Origin: an uncultured Clostridia bacterium
Lineage (GTDB): Bacteria > Bacillota > Clostridia > Peptostreptococcales > Anaerovoracaceae
DNA: 64,000 nucleotides
Direction: 5' to 3'
Assembly: GCA_934255545.1 (NCBI GenBank)
Contig: CAKQOE010000001.1
Coordinates: forward strand, 62,001-126,000
A model generated the notes under the pieces. The model saw only the letters and a list, made by a program, of their open reading frames with translations. It searched no databases and had not been told where the DNA came from. The translations under genes were made by a program, and so were the position numbers. Each line of letters opens with the position of its first letter. The first letter of the stretch is position 1. Positions 1 through 6,439 of the stretch are shown one piece after another.

Positions 1-222
1 CTCATGATCGTCGCTGTTAGTCACAACATCCTCGCGGAAGCAGTTGACAGCCTCGAAAGGGTGCGATATCTCAGGCATGCCTGCCGTATCAAGCTCGTTG
101 AGCTTTTCCGTATAATTCAGGATGTCAGAAAGGTCGGCCTTAGCCTTTTCCTTCTCTTCATCGCTGAGGTAGAGCCTTGAAAGATCACCGATATAGTCGA
201 TGAGTTCGTCTGTAATCTGCAT
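1..222 (-). CDS. gatC: Asp/Glu-tRNA amidotransferase subunit C, C-terminus cut by window edge
   Basis: The 74 visible codons encode the N-terminal part of GatC, the small subunit of the GatCAB amidotransferase that converts Glu-tRNA(Gln) and Asp-tRNA(Asn) to the correct amide forms. Visible family features are an early Asp-Glu-Leu-Ile-Asp-Tyr helix, the Leu-Ser-Arg-Leu-Tyr-Leu segment, the long charged helix ending in Ile-Leu-Asn-Tyr, and the acidic tail before a Phe-Arg-Glu-Asp-Val segment. The ATG at 220-222 is preceded by GGAGGT (reverse of 229-234). The stop lies outside the window. A T-box leader and terminator lie directly upstream, and gatA/gatB would be expected beyond position 1. Identity is confident; only the 3' end is missing. 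Confidence 0.9.
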   Translation of the reverse strand, partial: MQITDELIDYIGDLSRLYLSDEEKEKAKADLSDILNYTEKLNELDTAGMPEISHPFEAVNCFREDVVTNSDDHE

Positions 223-239
223 GTTTTACCTCCAAAAAC

Positions 240-275
240 GTAAAAAACCCCTGCAGCCCGTCTCCGGACCACAGG
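240..275 (-). terminator. T-box terminator before gatC
   Basis: Reading the minus strand, CCCTGTGGTCC and GGGCTGCAGGG form an 11-bp stem with a few G-U pairs around a GGAGAC loop. A run of six T follows. The antiterminator T-box sequence lies immediately upstream, so this is the regulated terminator. Confidence 0.85.
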
Positions 276-605
276 GACGATAATAAACATTTTAATGATC
301 TAATACCGCGGTACCACCCGTGTTGACATGAAAAGCAGCGTGCTCCGCAGTCCATGTCCTCTTAAAATGCAGTAACGCGCATCAAACGCGCTTTCCTAAT
401 AAGCAATACAGTTATAAATGCCTCAAAACTGTCAAGCGCGCCCGGCGCGCCGACACTCGCGGCGTGCATGCCGCGCAGCATTAAAAGCTTTTCAGAAAGC
501 GAGCTCCCGGGTGTTCTTTCGACGGCCGCCTCAAATGGCACTTTCAGTCACGATGCCACTCCCTGCTTTGCGCTTTTCCGCTTACTTTTCCCGTTCACAG
601 CTGAT
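243..605 (-). promoter_or_regulatory. T-box riboswitch, predicted Asn (AAC) specifier, upstream of gatC
   Basis: On the minus strand the T-box signature GGGTGGTACCGCGG is exact (reverse of 302-320). It is followed by a rho-independent terminator and then gatC. Stem I begins near 600 with an AGTA loop-E element and a CGGG strand. The opposing strand reads CGAAAG-AAC-A-CCCG, which aligns with the known glyQS arrangement and puts the specifier AAC at 513-515. Uncharged tRNA(Asn) would therefore favour antitermination, which suits an organism making Asn-tRNA(Asn) through GatCAB. Two GC palindromes (436-450 and 458-475) sit between stem I and the T-box, where stem II is expected. Confidence 0.88.
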
Positions 606-632
606 AAATCATTCTTTTCGCAATTATCCTTT

Positions 633-661
633 AAAATATCATAAAAAGTATGCTATTTCAA
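633..661 (-). promoter_or_regulatory. Promoter of the T-box/gat transcript
   Basis: The minus strand shows TTGAAA (656-661), a 17-nt spacer and TATTTT (633-638). The start site would fall about 30 nt before the first recognisable stem I bases. Confidence 0.5.
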
Positions 662-693
662 CCCTAAAAGCCCAAAATCACAGCGTTTGCAGC

Positions 694-736
694 AAAAAAG
701 GTGCGGCACACAGATATATTTGACCGTGTGCCGCTC
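694..736 (-). terminator. Terminator of the ECF sigma/anti-sigma operon
   Basis: On the minus strand GCGGCACACGG pairs with CTGTGTGCCGC around an A/T-rich loop and is followed by ACC and six T. It lies about 40 nt after the stop of the anti-sigma gene. Confidence 0.8.
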
Positions 737-772
737 CTCAATATTTCATGAACGATAAGATTGCAGTTATCT

Positions 773-1765
773 TTACATAACAGATCTTATATATTGTATC
801 TGAGCCGCCGTAAGCTTTGCTTCTCCGTCAGCCGTGCGGACAGATCCTTCTGTGAGATTTACATAGTAGACCGCTCCGCTGCCGCTGCTTACGATGTATT
901 CAGCGTCTGACCCACTGACAGTTCCTGTATAATCAAGGCCGGCAAGGTAATCGGCAAGCTTCTGCGATGTTATGACGCCGGCATTTGACGCGGCATCATT
1001 ACTGTTTGAACTGCCGCCACTGCCTGATGATGAGCTTCCTCCCGCACCATTCGTATCAGGAGCACCGCCTGCGGCCGTGCTTTCTGAGCTTCCTGAATTT
1101 TTATTCTCATCTGCTGCTCCCGGACCTGGAGACATTACCGATGTATCCGCTCTGTTATCCCCTGCTCCGTATCCGGCATCAGTGCTGCCGCTTCCCGGTA
1201 AAACAGCTGCATCATATTTATCCCCTGTACTGTTATTGTCGTTCTTTGTTGAAGAAGCTCCTGAACTGACTTTGCTGCCTGCATATTCTTTCTGTGAACC
1301 GCTGTATTTCTTAGTACTGTCTGTATTTCCGTCCGTAACCGCGCCGGCTCCGCCCGCGCTGCTTCCATCCACGTCCTCACTTACAGCATCCTCAGAAGCT
1401 TCGAGATCGCTGCTGTCATTTGGTGCTCCCGCCAACAGCCTGTCATCACCGTTTCCCTTATCCGGTGCTCCCGCTGTATCGTCATGCGCTCCGCCGCTTA
1501 CAGAATTTCCCATATTTATCCATGACCACATATCCGTCTGCGACAGCCCCGCTGTTACCCCTACAGCGAGCATCAGGCATGCCGCCATCGCTATCAGCCG
1601 GCGACGGCTGCGCTGTCTGCTGCGTGGCCCGGCATTTACATCATTTGTGTCTTTTCCTGCTTTATTCCCCTTTTTAAAGCATTCAGGCATCTCATCCGAT
1701 GCAGCTTCCTGGACCAGATCGTCATCTATAAAACTCAAGTCGTACAGTAAGTCTTTCCCCCTCAT
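773..1765 (-). CDS. Membrane-anchored anti-sigma factor-like protein with Ser/Gly/Asp-rich linker
   Basis: This 330-residue protein probably holds the adjacent ECF sigma factor inactive at the membrane. Residues 1-55 are a charged cytoplasmic segment, residues about 57-76 form one transmembrane helix (Leu-Ile-Ala-Met-Ala-Ala-Cys-Leu core), and residues about 90-270 are a low-complexity Ser/Gly/Asn/Asp/Ala linker outside the cell. The C-terminal 60 residues look like a small folded domain. Its start overlaps the stop of the sigma gene by 4 bases, implying translational coupling. I do not recognise the extracytoplasmic domain, and the target of sensing is unknown. Confidence 0.7.
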   Translation of the reverse strand: MRGKDLLYDLSFIDDDLVQEAASDEMPECFKKGNKAGKDTNDVNAGPRSRQRSRRRLIAMAACLMLAVGVTAGLSQTDMWSWINMGNSVSGGAHDDTAGAPDKGNGDDRLLAGAPNDSSDLEASEDAVSEDVDGSSAGGAGAVTDGNTDSTKKYSGSQKEYAGSKVSSGASSTKNDNNSTGDKYDAAVLPGSGSTDAGYGAGDNRADTSVMSPGPGAADENKNSGSSESTAAGGAPDTNGAGGSSSSGSGGSSNSNDAASNAGVITSQKLADYLAGLDYTGTVSGSDAEYIVSSGSGAVYYVNLTEGSVRTADGEAKLTAAQIQYIRSVM

Positions 1766-2316
1766 AACACTATATCCTCCTTTTCCAGGTGCTCCCGCAG
1801 CTTAGCCCTTACGCGGAAAAGCGTTGTCTTTACCTTACTCTCACTTATCCCGTAGCGTTCCGCTACAGACTTCACACTGTCTGAGAACCAGTACCTGCGC
1901 ATAAATATGAGTCTCTGATCCTCCGGAAGCTCTCTCAGAAACCCTGTCAGTGCAGCAGCTATCCTTTCGCTGTCCTCGCGCTGCTGATCGTACTGATCCG
2001 GTATGCACATCTCAAGCTCTGCTGAAAGCTCCATAACGTCAGCTGAACGCTTTTGGGCATTCAGGCGTTCTATGTGATTAAGAGCGAGATTGCGGCATAT
2101 CTTTGCTATATATCCGAACAGGTGCTCCGGCTTGTTGGACGGTATGGAATTCCATGTGCGCAGATAAGTGTCATTCACACACTCTTCAGCGTCCTCACGC
2201 ACACGCAGCATATTCTCCGCCAGATGTGAAAGCTTTGCCCCGTACTTGTCCGCTGTCGCACCGATCGCGCGGTCATCGCGATTCCAGTAAAGATCGACGA
2301 TCATGCTGTCATCCAT
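1762..2316 (-). CDS. ECF-type RNA polymerase sigma factor
   Basis: The 184-residue product has the two-domain layout of extracytoplasmic-function sigma factors. Region 2 (about residues 15-85) includes the Asp-Ala-Glu-Glu-Cys-Val-Asn-Asp-Thr-Tyr-Leu motif. Region 4 (about 125-180) includes Leu-Pro-Glu-Asp-Gln-Arg-Leu-Ile-Phe-Met-Arg-Arg-Tyr and a helix-turn-helix with Ser-Glu-Ser-Lys-Val-Lys. There is no region 1 or 3. It is translationally coupled to its membrane anti-sigma partner. A TGTAAC...GGTC element upstream resembles an ECF promoter and may mean autoregulation. Confidence 0.9.
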   Translation of the reverse strand: MDDSMIVDLYWNRDDRAIGATADKYGAKLSHLAENMLRVREDAEECVNDTYLRTWNSIPSNKPEHLFGYIAKICRNLALNHIERLNAQKRSADVMELSAELEMCIPDQYDQQREDSERIAAALTGFLRELPEDQRLIFMRRYWFSDSVKSVAERYGISESKVKTTLFRVRAKLREHLEKEDIVL

Positions 2317-2374
2317 ATACGGTTCCTCCTGTCATTCATGAGCGCGTCCGCTCATATGCATCTGCACCCTTAAA

Positions 2375-2400
2375 GACCGGTTTTATGTCTGAAGGTTACA
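2375..2400 (-). promoter_or_regulatory. Possible ECF-type promoter for the sigma/anti-sigma operon
   Basis: The minus strand reads TGTAAC (2395-2400), a 16-nt spacer and GGTC (2375-2378). TGTAAC matches the -35 element known for SigX-type ECF factors, while the -10 is only an approximate match to CGTC/CGAC. Confidence 0.3.
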
Positions 2401-2445
2401 GCTTTCGAATAAAATTTACAAAATTTTTTCAATAAAATTATAGGA

Positions 2446-2462
2446 AGGCAGCGTCGCTGCCT
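2446..2462. repeat. 17-nt perfect GC palindrome
   Basis: AGGCAGCG-T-CGCTGCCT is a perfect inverted repeat with a single central base. It lies between the small membrane-protein gene and the sigma gene and belongs to the dispersed palindrome set described in the findings. It may also serve as a weak terminator for the upstream gene. Confidence 0.6.
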
Positions 2463-2515
2463 GTTGCGCCTGCACCGCTGCGCTCTTTAAAGTATGCCGT
2501 TAAGTCAGTTTACCG

Positions 2516-2920
2516 TTATTTTCGTCCCTTACGCTTCTTCTTCATTTCCTTGCGCAGCTGCCCGTTCTCGTCATAATTCATGCCTATGAGCTTTTCCGTG
2601 GCAATAGCCGGGAGCACCACTGCTGCAGCCTCAAAGAGCGCTATGATACCTGCAAGAGCCCATCCGTTCACATCTGTCAGGCACACTGCAACTATCATAA
2701 AAAGTACAGCTATGATACACGCGTTTATGCCCGCTGCAAAAAGCATGCTTGCAAACAGTCTGTTCGCATACGTCCATGTATCCTCAGACAGCTTTGCCAT
2801 ACGCGTTTTGAATGCGAATCCATCCGAGCCGTACTCCGGTATATTTTTGTAAAGACGGCGGCCGCATACTATCATGGCCGCCGGTATTATAACTGTTATT
2901 ATTATCTGTATTACTATCAT
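2516..2920 (-). CDS. SdpI-family integral membrane protein
   Basis: This 134-residue protein has an N-terminal membrane helix (about residues 2-20), the segment Gly-Phe-Ala-Phe-Lys-Thr-Arg-Met-Ala-Lys-Leu-Ser-Glu-Asp-Thr-Trp-Thr-Tyr-Ala-Asn, and two further helices (about 57-82 and 88-106). The tail is very basic. The central segment matches the Gly-x-Arg-Thr-x-x-Ser-Met...Trp...Ala-Asn pattern of the SdpI family, whose Bacillus member gives immunity to the SdpC killing factor. No SdpC-like gene is visible, so an immunity role cannot be inferred. It lies in a run of small membrane-protein genes upstream of the ECF sigma operon. Confidence 0.65.
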   Translation of the reverse strand: MIVIQIIITVIIPAAMIVCGRRLYKNIPEYGSDGFAFKTRMAKLSEDTWTYANRLFASMLFAAGINACIIAVLFMIVAVCLTDVNGWALAGIIALFEAAAVVLPAIATEKLIGMNYDENGQLRKEMKKKRKGRK

Positions 2921-2950
2921 TTTCCTTATTTTTCCTGTCAGATATTTTAT

Positions 2951-3286
2951 TTACATATCCTCGGTTTCATCATTGTTTACATTATCTTCATCGCTTGATG
3001 TCTGCTCCGGAGCATCCGATGCTCCGCTGTTTTCTGCGGGAGCATGCTTGTCGAAATCCCAGTTATTCCACTGTTCCTCCCATTCGTCCTTGTTCCAGTC
3101 ATCCTCATCCCACTTTTTCCAGTCTTCCTCAGTCTGAGGATCATCTATATGCTCCGGCTGAAATATTTCGCCCTTTCTCTGGCTTTCAGGCTTTTTGACC
3201 TGCCTGAGCAGCAGTGTCGTTCCTGTTATCGTTACTATAATGGTTATCACAAGCGCGATCAGCGCTATCACAACAAGATCCTTCAT
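2951..3286 (-). CDS. Single-pass membrane protein with acidic Trp/Asp/Glu-rich tail
   Basis: I start this gene at the ATG whose product begins Met-Lys-Asp-Leu-Val-Val because AGGGGTG lies at the right distance upstream; an earlier ATG would add a Lys-rich stretch without a ribosome site. The product is about 111 residues. It has one membrane helix (about 3-27), then a strongly acidic soluble region with repeated Asp-Glu-Asp-Trp and Glu-Trp-Asn motifs. No family is recognised. The coding sequence contains a 19-nt perfect palindrome (3008-3026) encoding part of the disordered tail. Confidence 0.6.
   Translation of the reverse strand: MKDLVVIALIALVITIIVTITGTTLLLRQVKKPESQRKGEIFQPEHIDDPQTEEDWKKWDEDDWNKDEWEEQWNNWDFDKHAPAENSGASDAPEQTSSDEDNVNNDETEDM
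3008..3026. repeat. 19-nt perfect palindrome inside a coding sequence
   Basis: CGGAGCATC-C-GATGCTCCG is a perfect inverted repeat with a single central base, read in frame in the acidic membrane-protein gene. It is one of the intragenic members of the dispersed palindrome set. Confidence 0.6.
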
Positions 3287-3344
3287 GATATACACCCCTT
3301 TCTTTTTCTTTTTATTCCCGGTCAAGCATAACATAAATCACACA

Positions 3345-3400
3345 AAAAAGAAAACAGGACTGCTTACGACGTTGCTACTCCGTCGTTTGCAGTCCTGCTT
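3345..3400 (-). terminator. Rho-independent terminator after the small membrane-protein gene
   Basis: On the minus strand CAGGACTGC...GCAGTCCTG with an inner AACGACG/CGTCGT stem forms a long hairpin followed by TTTTCTTTTTT. Confidence 0.8.
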
Positions 3401-3442
3401 TCCTCATTTTATTCTTTACAAAGTGGAACGATATTGCTTTTT

Positions 3443-3625
3443 TTATCTGCCCCATTCAGACTCCGGAACTACCTCTGAATAATCAGAAACAAGATCGAGA
3501 TAGCTTCCGCTGTCGGCGGCATCATATACATCAAGATATTTGTCTGTATCACAGCTTTTTACTCCAAATACAGCAACGCTTATGATCGTAAGACATACTA
3601 TTATTTTTACTATCAGAGTTTCCAC
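3443..3625 (-). CDS. Small membrane-anchored hypothetical protein
   Basis: A GTG start at 3623-3625 preceded by AGGTGAG gives a 60-residue product. Residues 3-22 are a hydrophobic helix ending Val-Lys-Ser-Cys-Asp, which resembles but does not strictly match a lipobox. The remaining 37 residues are acidic and Asp/Ser-rich. No family is recognised. It precedes the two other small membrane-protein genes on the same strand and is followed by a strong terminator, so it may be its own transcript. Confidence 0.5.
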   Translation of the reverse strand: METLIVKIIVCLTIISVAVFGVKSCDTDKYLDVYDAADSGSYLDLVSDYSEVVPESEWGR

Positions 3626-4023
3626 AGCATCTCACCTGGCCTTCTTATGCCACGCATAGCGCTCCGCGGCAGGTTGTCTGTTAATTTCTTTATCTGTTTA
3701 TATAGTATGTCATCGCATATATAATGTAAAATATATAATATAAATACCTGTCATAAGTATTTACCTATGATAGTATTATTTTACCTTTCCTGCTGTAATT
3801 TTTCTACAATATCCTGAAAAAATCTTTCAAAAAGCGCTCTGCGCCTTTCGACGGCCGGGCCGTCGCAGGGTCTTCAGGACCTTATTATTTCTTTGAACTA
3901 TATTTATCAAGATTCAAAAGAACAAAAAACGGAAGACCGCCTCGACGAAAATATCGGGACGGACTTCCGCTAAAAGGTTATATAACGTAAATATGTAAAA
4001 ATAGGAGACTTTTTTACTGTATC
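3626..4023. other. Intergenic stretch with a GC palindrome and the glnN terminator
   Basis: No gene is supported in these 400 bases. They hold a 17-nt perfect palindrome CGACGGCC-G-GGCCGTCG (3849-3865) and the terminator of glnN at about 3925-3972. The rest is AT-rich with no start, ribosome site or coding frame I can defend. Confidence 0.6.
3925..3974 (-). terminator. Terminator of glnN
   Basis: The minus strand reads AGCGGAAG-T-CCG...CGG-T-CTTCCG followed by TTTTTTGTTCTTTT, about 50 nt after the glnN stop codon. Confidence 0.75.
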
Positions 4024-6108
4024 TTACTGAACACTGAACAGCAGGTCGCCGTAGCCAGGGAATGGCCAGTATGCTTCAGCTGTAAGTGTTTCAAGCTCAT
4101 CAGCTACGAGACGGAGTTCGTTCATTGCAGGGATGACTGTATCATGGAAGAAGTCAGCCTGTTCCTTGAGTTCGAATTCGCCTGCCTTGATAACTGCGCT
4201 TTCGAGCGTAGCGATCTTGTCGTTGAGTACTGCTGCGAGATCAGAGATCTTTGTGAGTACTTCGAGTTCAGCCTTTGCGTTTACTCCGAGCTCTTTCTTT
4301 GAGATAGCTGTTGCAGCGAGCTCTGCGCTGTATGAGCTTACTGCAGGAGCGATGTCCTTCTTAGCCATGTCTATCATAGTAAGAGCTTCGATGTTTATGA
4401 TCTTAGAGTATTCTTCAAGCTTGATCTCGTATCTTGCCATTGATTCTACTTCTGAGAAGATACCGTGCTTCTTGAAGAGCTCTATGTTCTTCTTTGCTGC
4501 GAGGTAAGGTGCTGCTGCTACTGTGCTTGTGAGGTTGAGGAGACCTCTCTTTTCTGCTTCTGCTACCCATTCCTCTTCATAACCGTCGCCGTTGAAGATT
4601 ATTCTCTGGTGCTTAGTTAATACATCCTTGATAAGTTCATCAATAGCCTTATCGAAATCTTCTGCTGCTTCGAGCTTATCGGCATACTGTTCGAGAGACT
4701 CAGCTACGATAGTGTTGAGTACGAAGCAAGCGTCGCCGATAGACTGCTCTGAGCCTGTCATTCTGAACTCGAACTTGTTGCCTGTGAATGCGAACGGTGA
4801 TGTTCTGTTTCTGTCTGTGTTATCCTGCTGGAATGAAGGAAGTACATTAGCGCCGAGTTCAAGTACTGAAGACTTTCTTGCATCCAGTGGAACGCCTGAG
4901 ATTATAGAGTCAACAACTCTTGTCAGGTCGTCGCCGAGGAACATTGAGATGATTGCAGGAGGCGCTTCGTTTCCGCCGAGACGGTGGTCGTTGCCTGCGC
5001 TTGCAACTGCAACTCTCAGCAGATCCTGATAGTCATCAACTGCCTGAACTACTGCTGAAAGTACGAGCAGGAATATCTTATTGTTTTCAGGGTGCTTGCC
5101 CGGGTTGAGCAGGTTTTCACCCTTATCTGTAGATATAGACCAGTTAGTGTGCTTACCTGAACCGTTTACGCCTGCAAATGGCTTCTCGTGAAGGAGGCAT
5201 ACCATGTTATGCTTCTTTGCTACCTTCTTGAGGATCTCCATAGTCAGCTGGTTATGGTCGAGGGCAACGTTTGTCTCTGTATAGATAGGTGCCATTTCGT
5301 GCTGAGCAGGAGCTACCTCGTTGTGCTCAGTCTTTGAAAGGATACCGAGCTTCCAGAGTTCGTTGTTCAGATCTTCCATAAACGCCTTTACTCTTGGCTT
5401 GATAGCTCCGAAGTAATGGTCGTCGAGTTCCTGTCTCTTTGGCGGCTTAGCACCGAAAAGTGTTCTTCCGCAGTAAAGGAGGTCAGGTCTTTCTGCTGCT
5501 ACGTCAGCGTCCACCAGGAAGTATTCCTGTTCAGGACCTACTGAAGTGATGACTCTCTTTACATCGTCCATGCCAAAAAGCTTTGTTATTCTTAAAGCCT
5601 GCTTGTTTACAGCGTCCATAGAACGGAGGAGCGGTGTCTTTTCATCGAGTGCTTCGCCACCGTATGCGCAGAATGCTGTAGGTATGCAGAGTGTTTTTTC
5701 CTTAATAAATGCATATGAAGTCGGGTCCCAGTTAGTATAGCCTCTTGCTTCAAATGTAGCGCGGATACCGCCTGATGGGAAAGAAGAACCGTCAGGCTCG
5801 CCCTTGATGAGCTCCTTGCCTGAGAAGTCCATGATAACTGTACCATCACCGTTAGGGCTGATAAATGCGTCGTGCTTTTCAGCAGTGATTCCTGTCAGCG
5901 GCTGGAACCAGTGAGCGAAATGAGTAGCGCCCTTTTCGAGAGCCCAGTTCTTCATTTCTGCAGCGATTACGTTTGCCACATCCATAGTGAGGTCTGCGCT
6001 TGTTTCGATAGATTCCTTGAGCGCTTTGTAAGTTGCCTTCGGAAGGCGTTCCTTCATGACTGCATCGTTAAAGACCATGCTGCCGAATACGTCGTTGATC
6101 TTTTCCAT
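4024..6108 (-). CDS. glnN: Type III glutamine synthetase (GSIII)
   Basis: The 694-residue enzyme condenses ammonia with glutamate using ATP and is the main ammonium-assimilating synthetase in many Clostridia and Bacteroidetes. Its length matches GSIII, far longer than GSI. Visible family segments include Phe-Gln-Pro-Leu-Thr-Gly-Ile-Thr-Ala-Glu-Lys-His near residue 70, Gly-Pro-Glu-Gln-Glu-Tyr-Phe in the catalytic domain, Asn-Gly-Ser-Gly-Lys-His-Thr-Asn-Trp-Ser, and Gly-Gly-Asn-Glu-Ala-Pro-Pro-Ala. I choose the ATG at 6106-6108 because AAGGAG sits at 6119-6124; the longer reading frame runs back into the leader. Codon choice is strongly biased, suggesting high expression. The leader carries a regulated-looking terminator. 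Confidence 0.95.
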   Translation of the reverse strand: MEKINDVFGSMVFNDAVMKERLPKATYKALKESIETSADLTMDVANVIAAEMKNWALEKGATHFAHWFQPLTGITAEKHDAFISPNGDGTVIMDFSGKELIKGEPDGSSFPSGGIRATFEARGYTNWDPTSYAFIKEKTLCIPTAFCAYGGEALDEKTPLLRSMDAVNKQALRITKLFGMDDVKRVITSVGPEQEYFLVDADVAAERPDLLYCGRTLFGAKPPKRQELDDHYFGAIKPRVKAFMEDLNNELWKLGILSKTEHNEVAPAQHEMAPIYTETNVALDHNQLTMEILKKVAKKHNMVCLLHEKPFAGVNGSGKHTNWSISTDKGENLLNPGKHPENNKIFLLVLSAVVQAVDDYQDLLRVAVASAGNDHRLGGNEAPPAIISMFLGDDLTRVVDSIISGVPLDARKSSVLELGANVLPSFQQDNTDRNRTSPFAFTGNKFEFRMTGSEQSIGDACFVLNTIVAESLEQYADKLEAAEDFDKAIDELIKDVLTKHQRIIFNGDGYEEEWVAEAEKRGLLNLTSTVAAAPYLAAKKNIELFKKHGIFSEVESMARYEIKLEEYSKIINIEALTMIDMAKKDIAPAVSSYSAELAATAISKKELGVNAKAELEVLTKISDLAAVLNDKIATLESAVIKAGEFELKEQADFFHDTVIPAMNELRLVADELETLTAEAYWPFPGYGDLLFSVQ

Positions 6109-6229
6109 TTTTGTTTTCTCCTTTTGTTTTTTCCATATTCTACAAATTTTAATATCAAGATAAATTTTCACAGAGTGCTGATATACAAGGCTTTCACCCA
6201 CTCGCCGACCCCCTCGACGCAGTACCCGT

Positions 6230-6320
6230 GAAAAAAGAAAAAGACGCCATGAATCGTTTATGATCCATAGCGCCTTTGCTATCTTGGTTAATAGTATACA
6301 ACAATACGATTTGATGTCAA
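6230..6320 (-). promoter_or_regulatory. glnN promoter with leader terminator and alternative ANTAR-like hairpin
   Basis: On the minus strand TTGACA (6315-6320), 16 nt and TATACT (6293-6298) form a promoter. The leader then offers two mutually exclusive structures. The first is a small hairpin ATAGC-AAAGGC-GCTAT (6267-6282) whose hexaloop has A at position 1 and G at position 4, as ANTAR proteins require. The second is a 13-bp terminator hairpin (6243-6274) followed by TTTTTCTTTTTT. The small hairpin's 3' arm lies inside the terminator's 5' arm. Only one of the usual two ANTAR hairpins is clear. Confidence 0.6.
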
Positions 6321-6402
6321 CCGTAAATTTTTGTTTTTATTTTTGAACAACAAATACATCTGTGCTCCGCAGTAAATCATGCAATAAATGCGCACATACC
6401 TG

Positions 6403-6419
6403 CTGCCGCCCGGCGGCAG
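6403..6419. repeat. 17-nt perfect GC palindrome
   Basis: CTGCCGCC-C-GGCGGCAG lies just after the histidine kinase stop codon, between that gene and the glnN promoter. It is an intergenic member of the dispersed set. Confidence 0.6.
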
Positions 6420-6439
6420 ACACCATCGTCGTAATACAT

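Noticed and set aside
418..723. A 101-codon plus-strand frame
   Set aside because: It lies inside the T-box leader and the terminator of the sigma operon, has no ribosome site, and its composition reflects the palindromes there.
972..1805. A 277-codon plus-strand frame opposite the anti-sigma gene
   Set aside because: It is the complement of the Ser/Gly-rich low-complexity region, has no ribosome site, and the minus-strand gene is coupled to a clear sigma factor.
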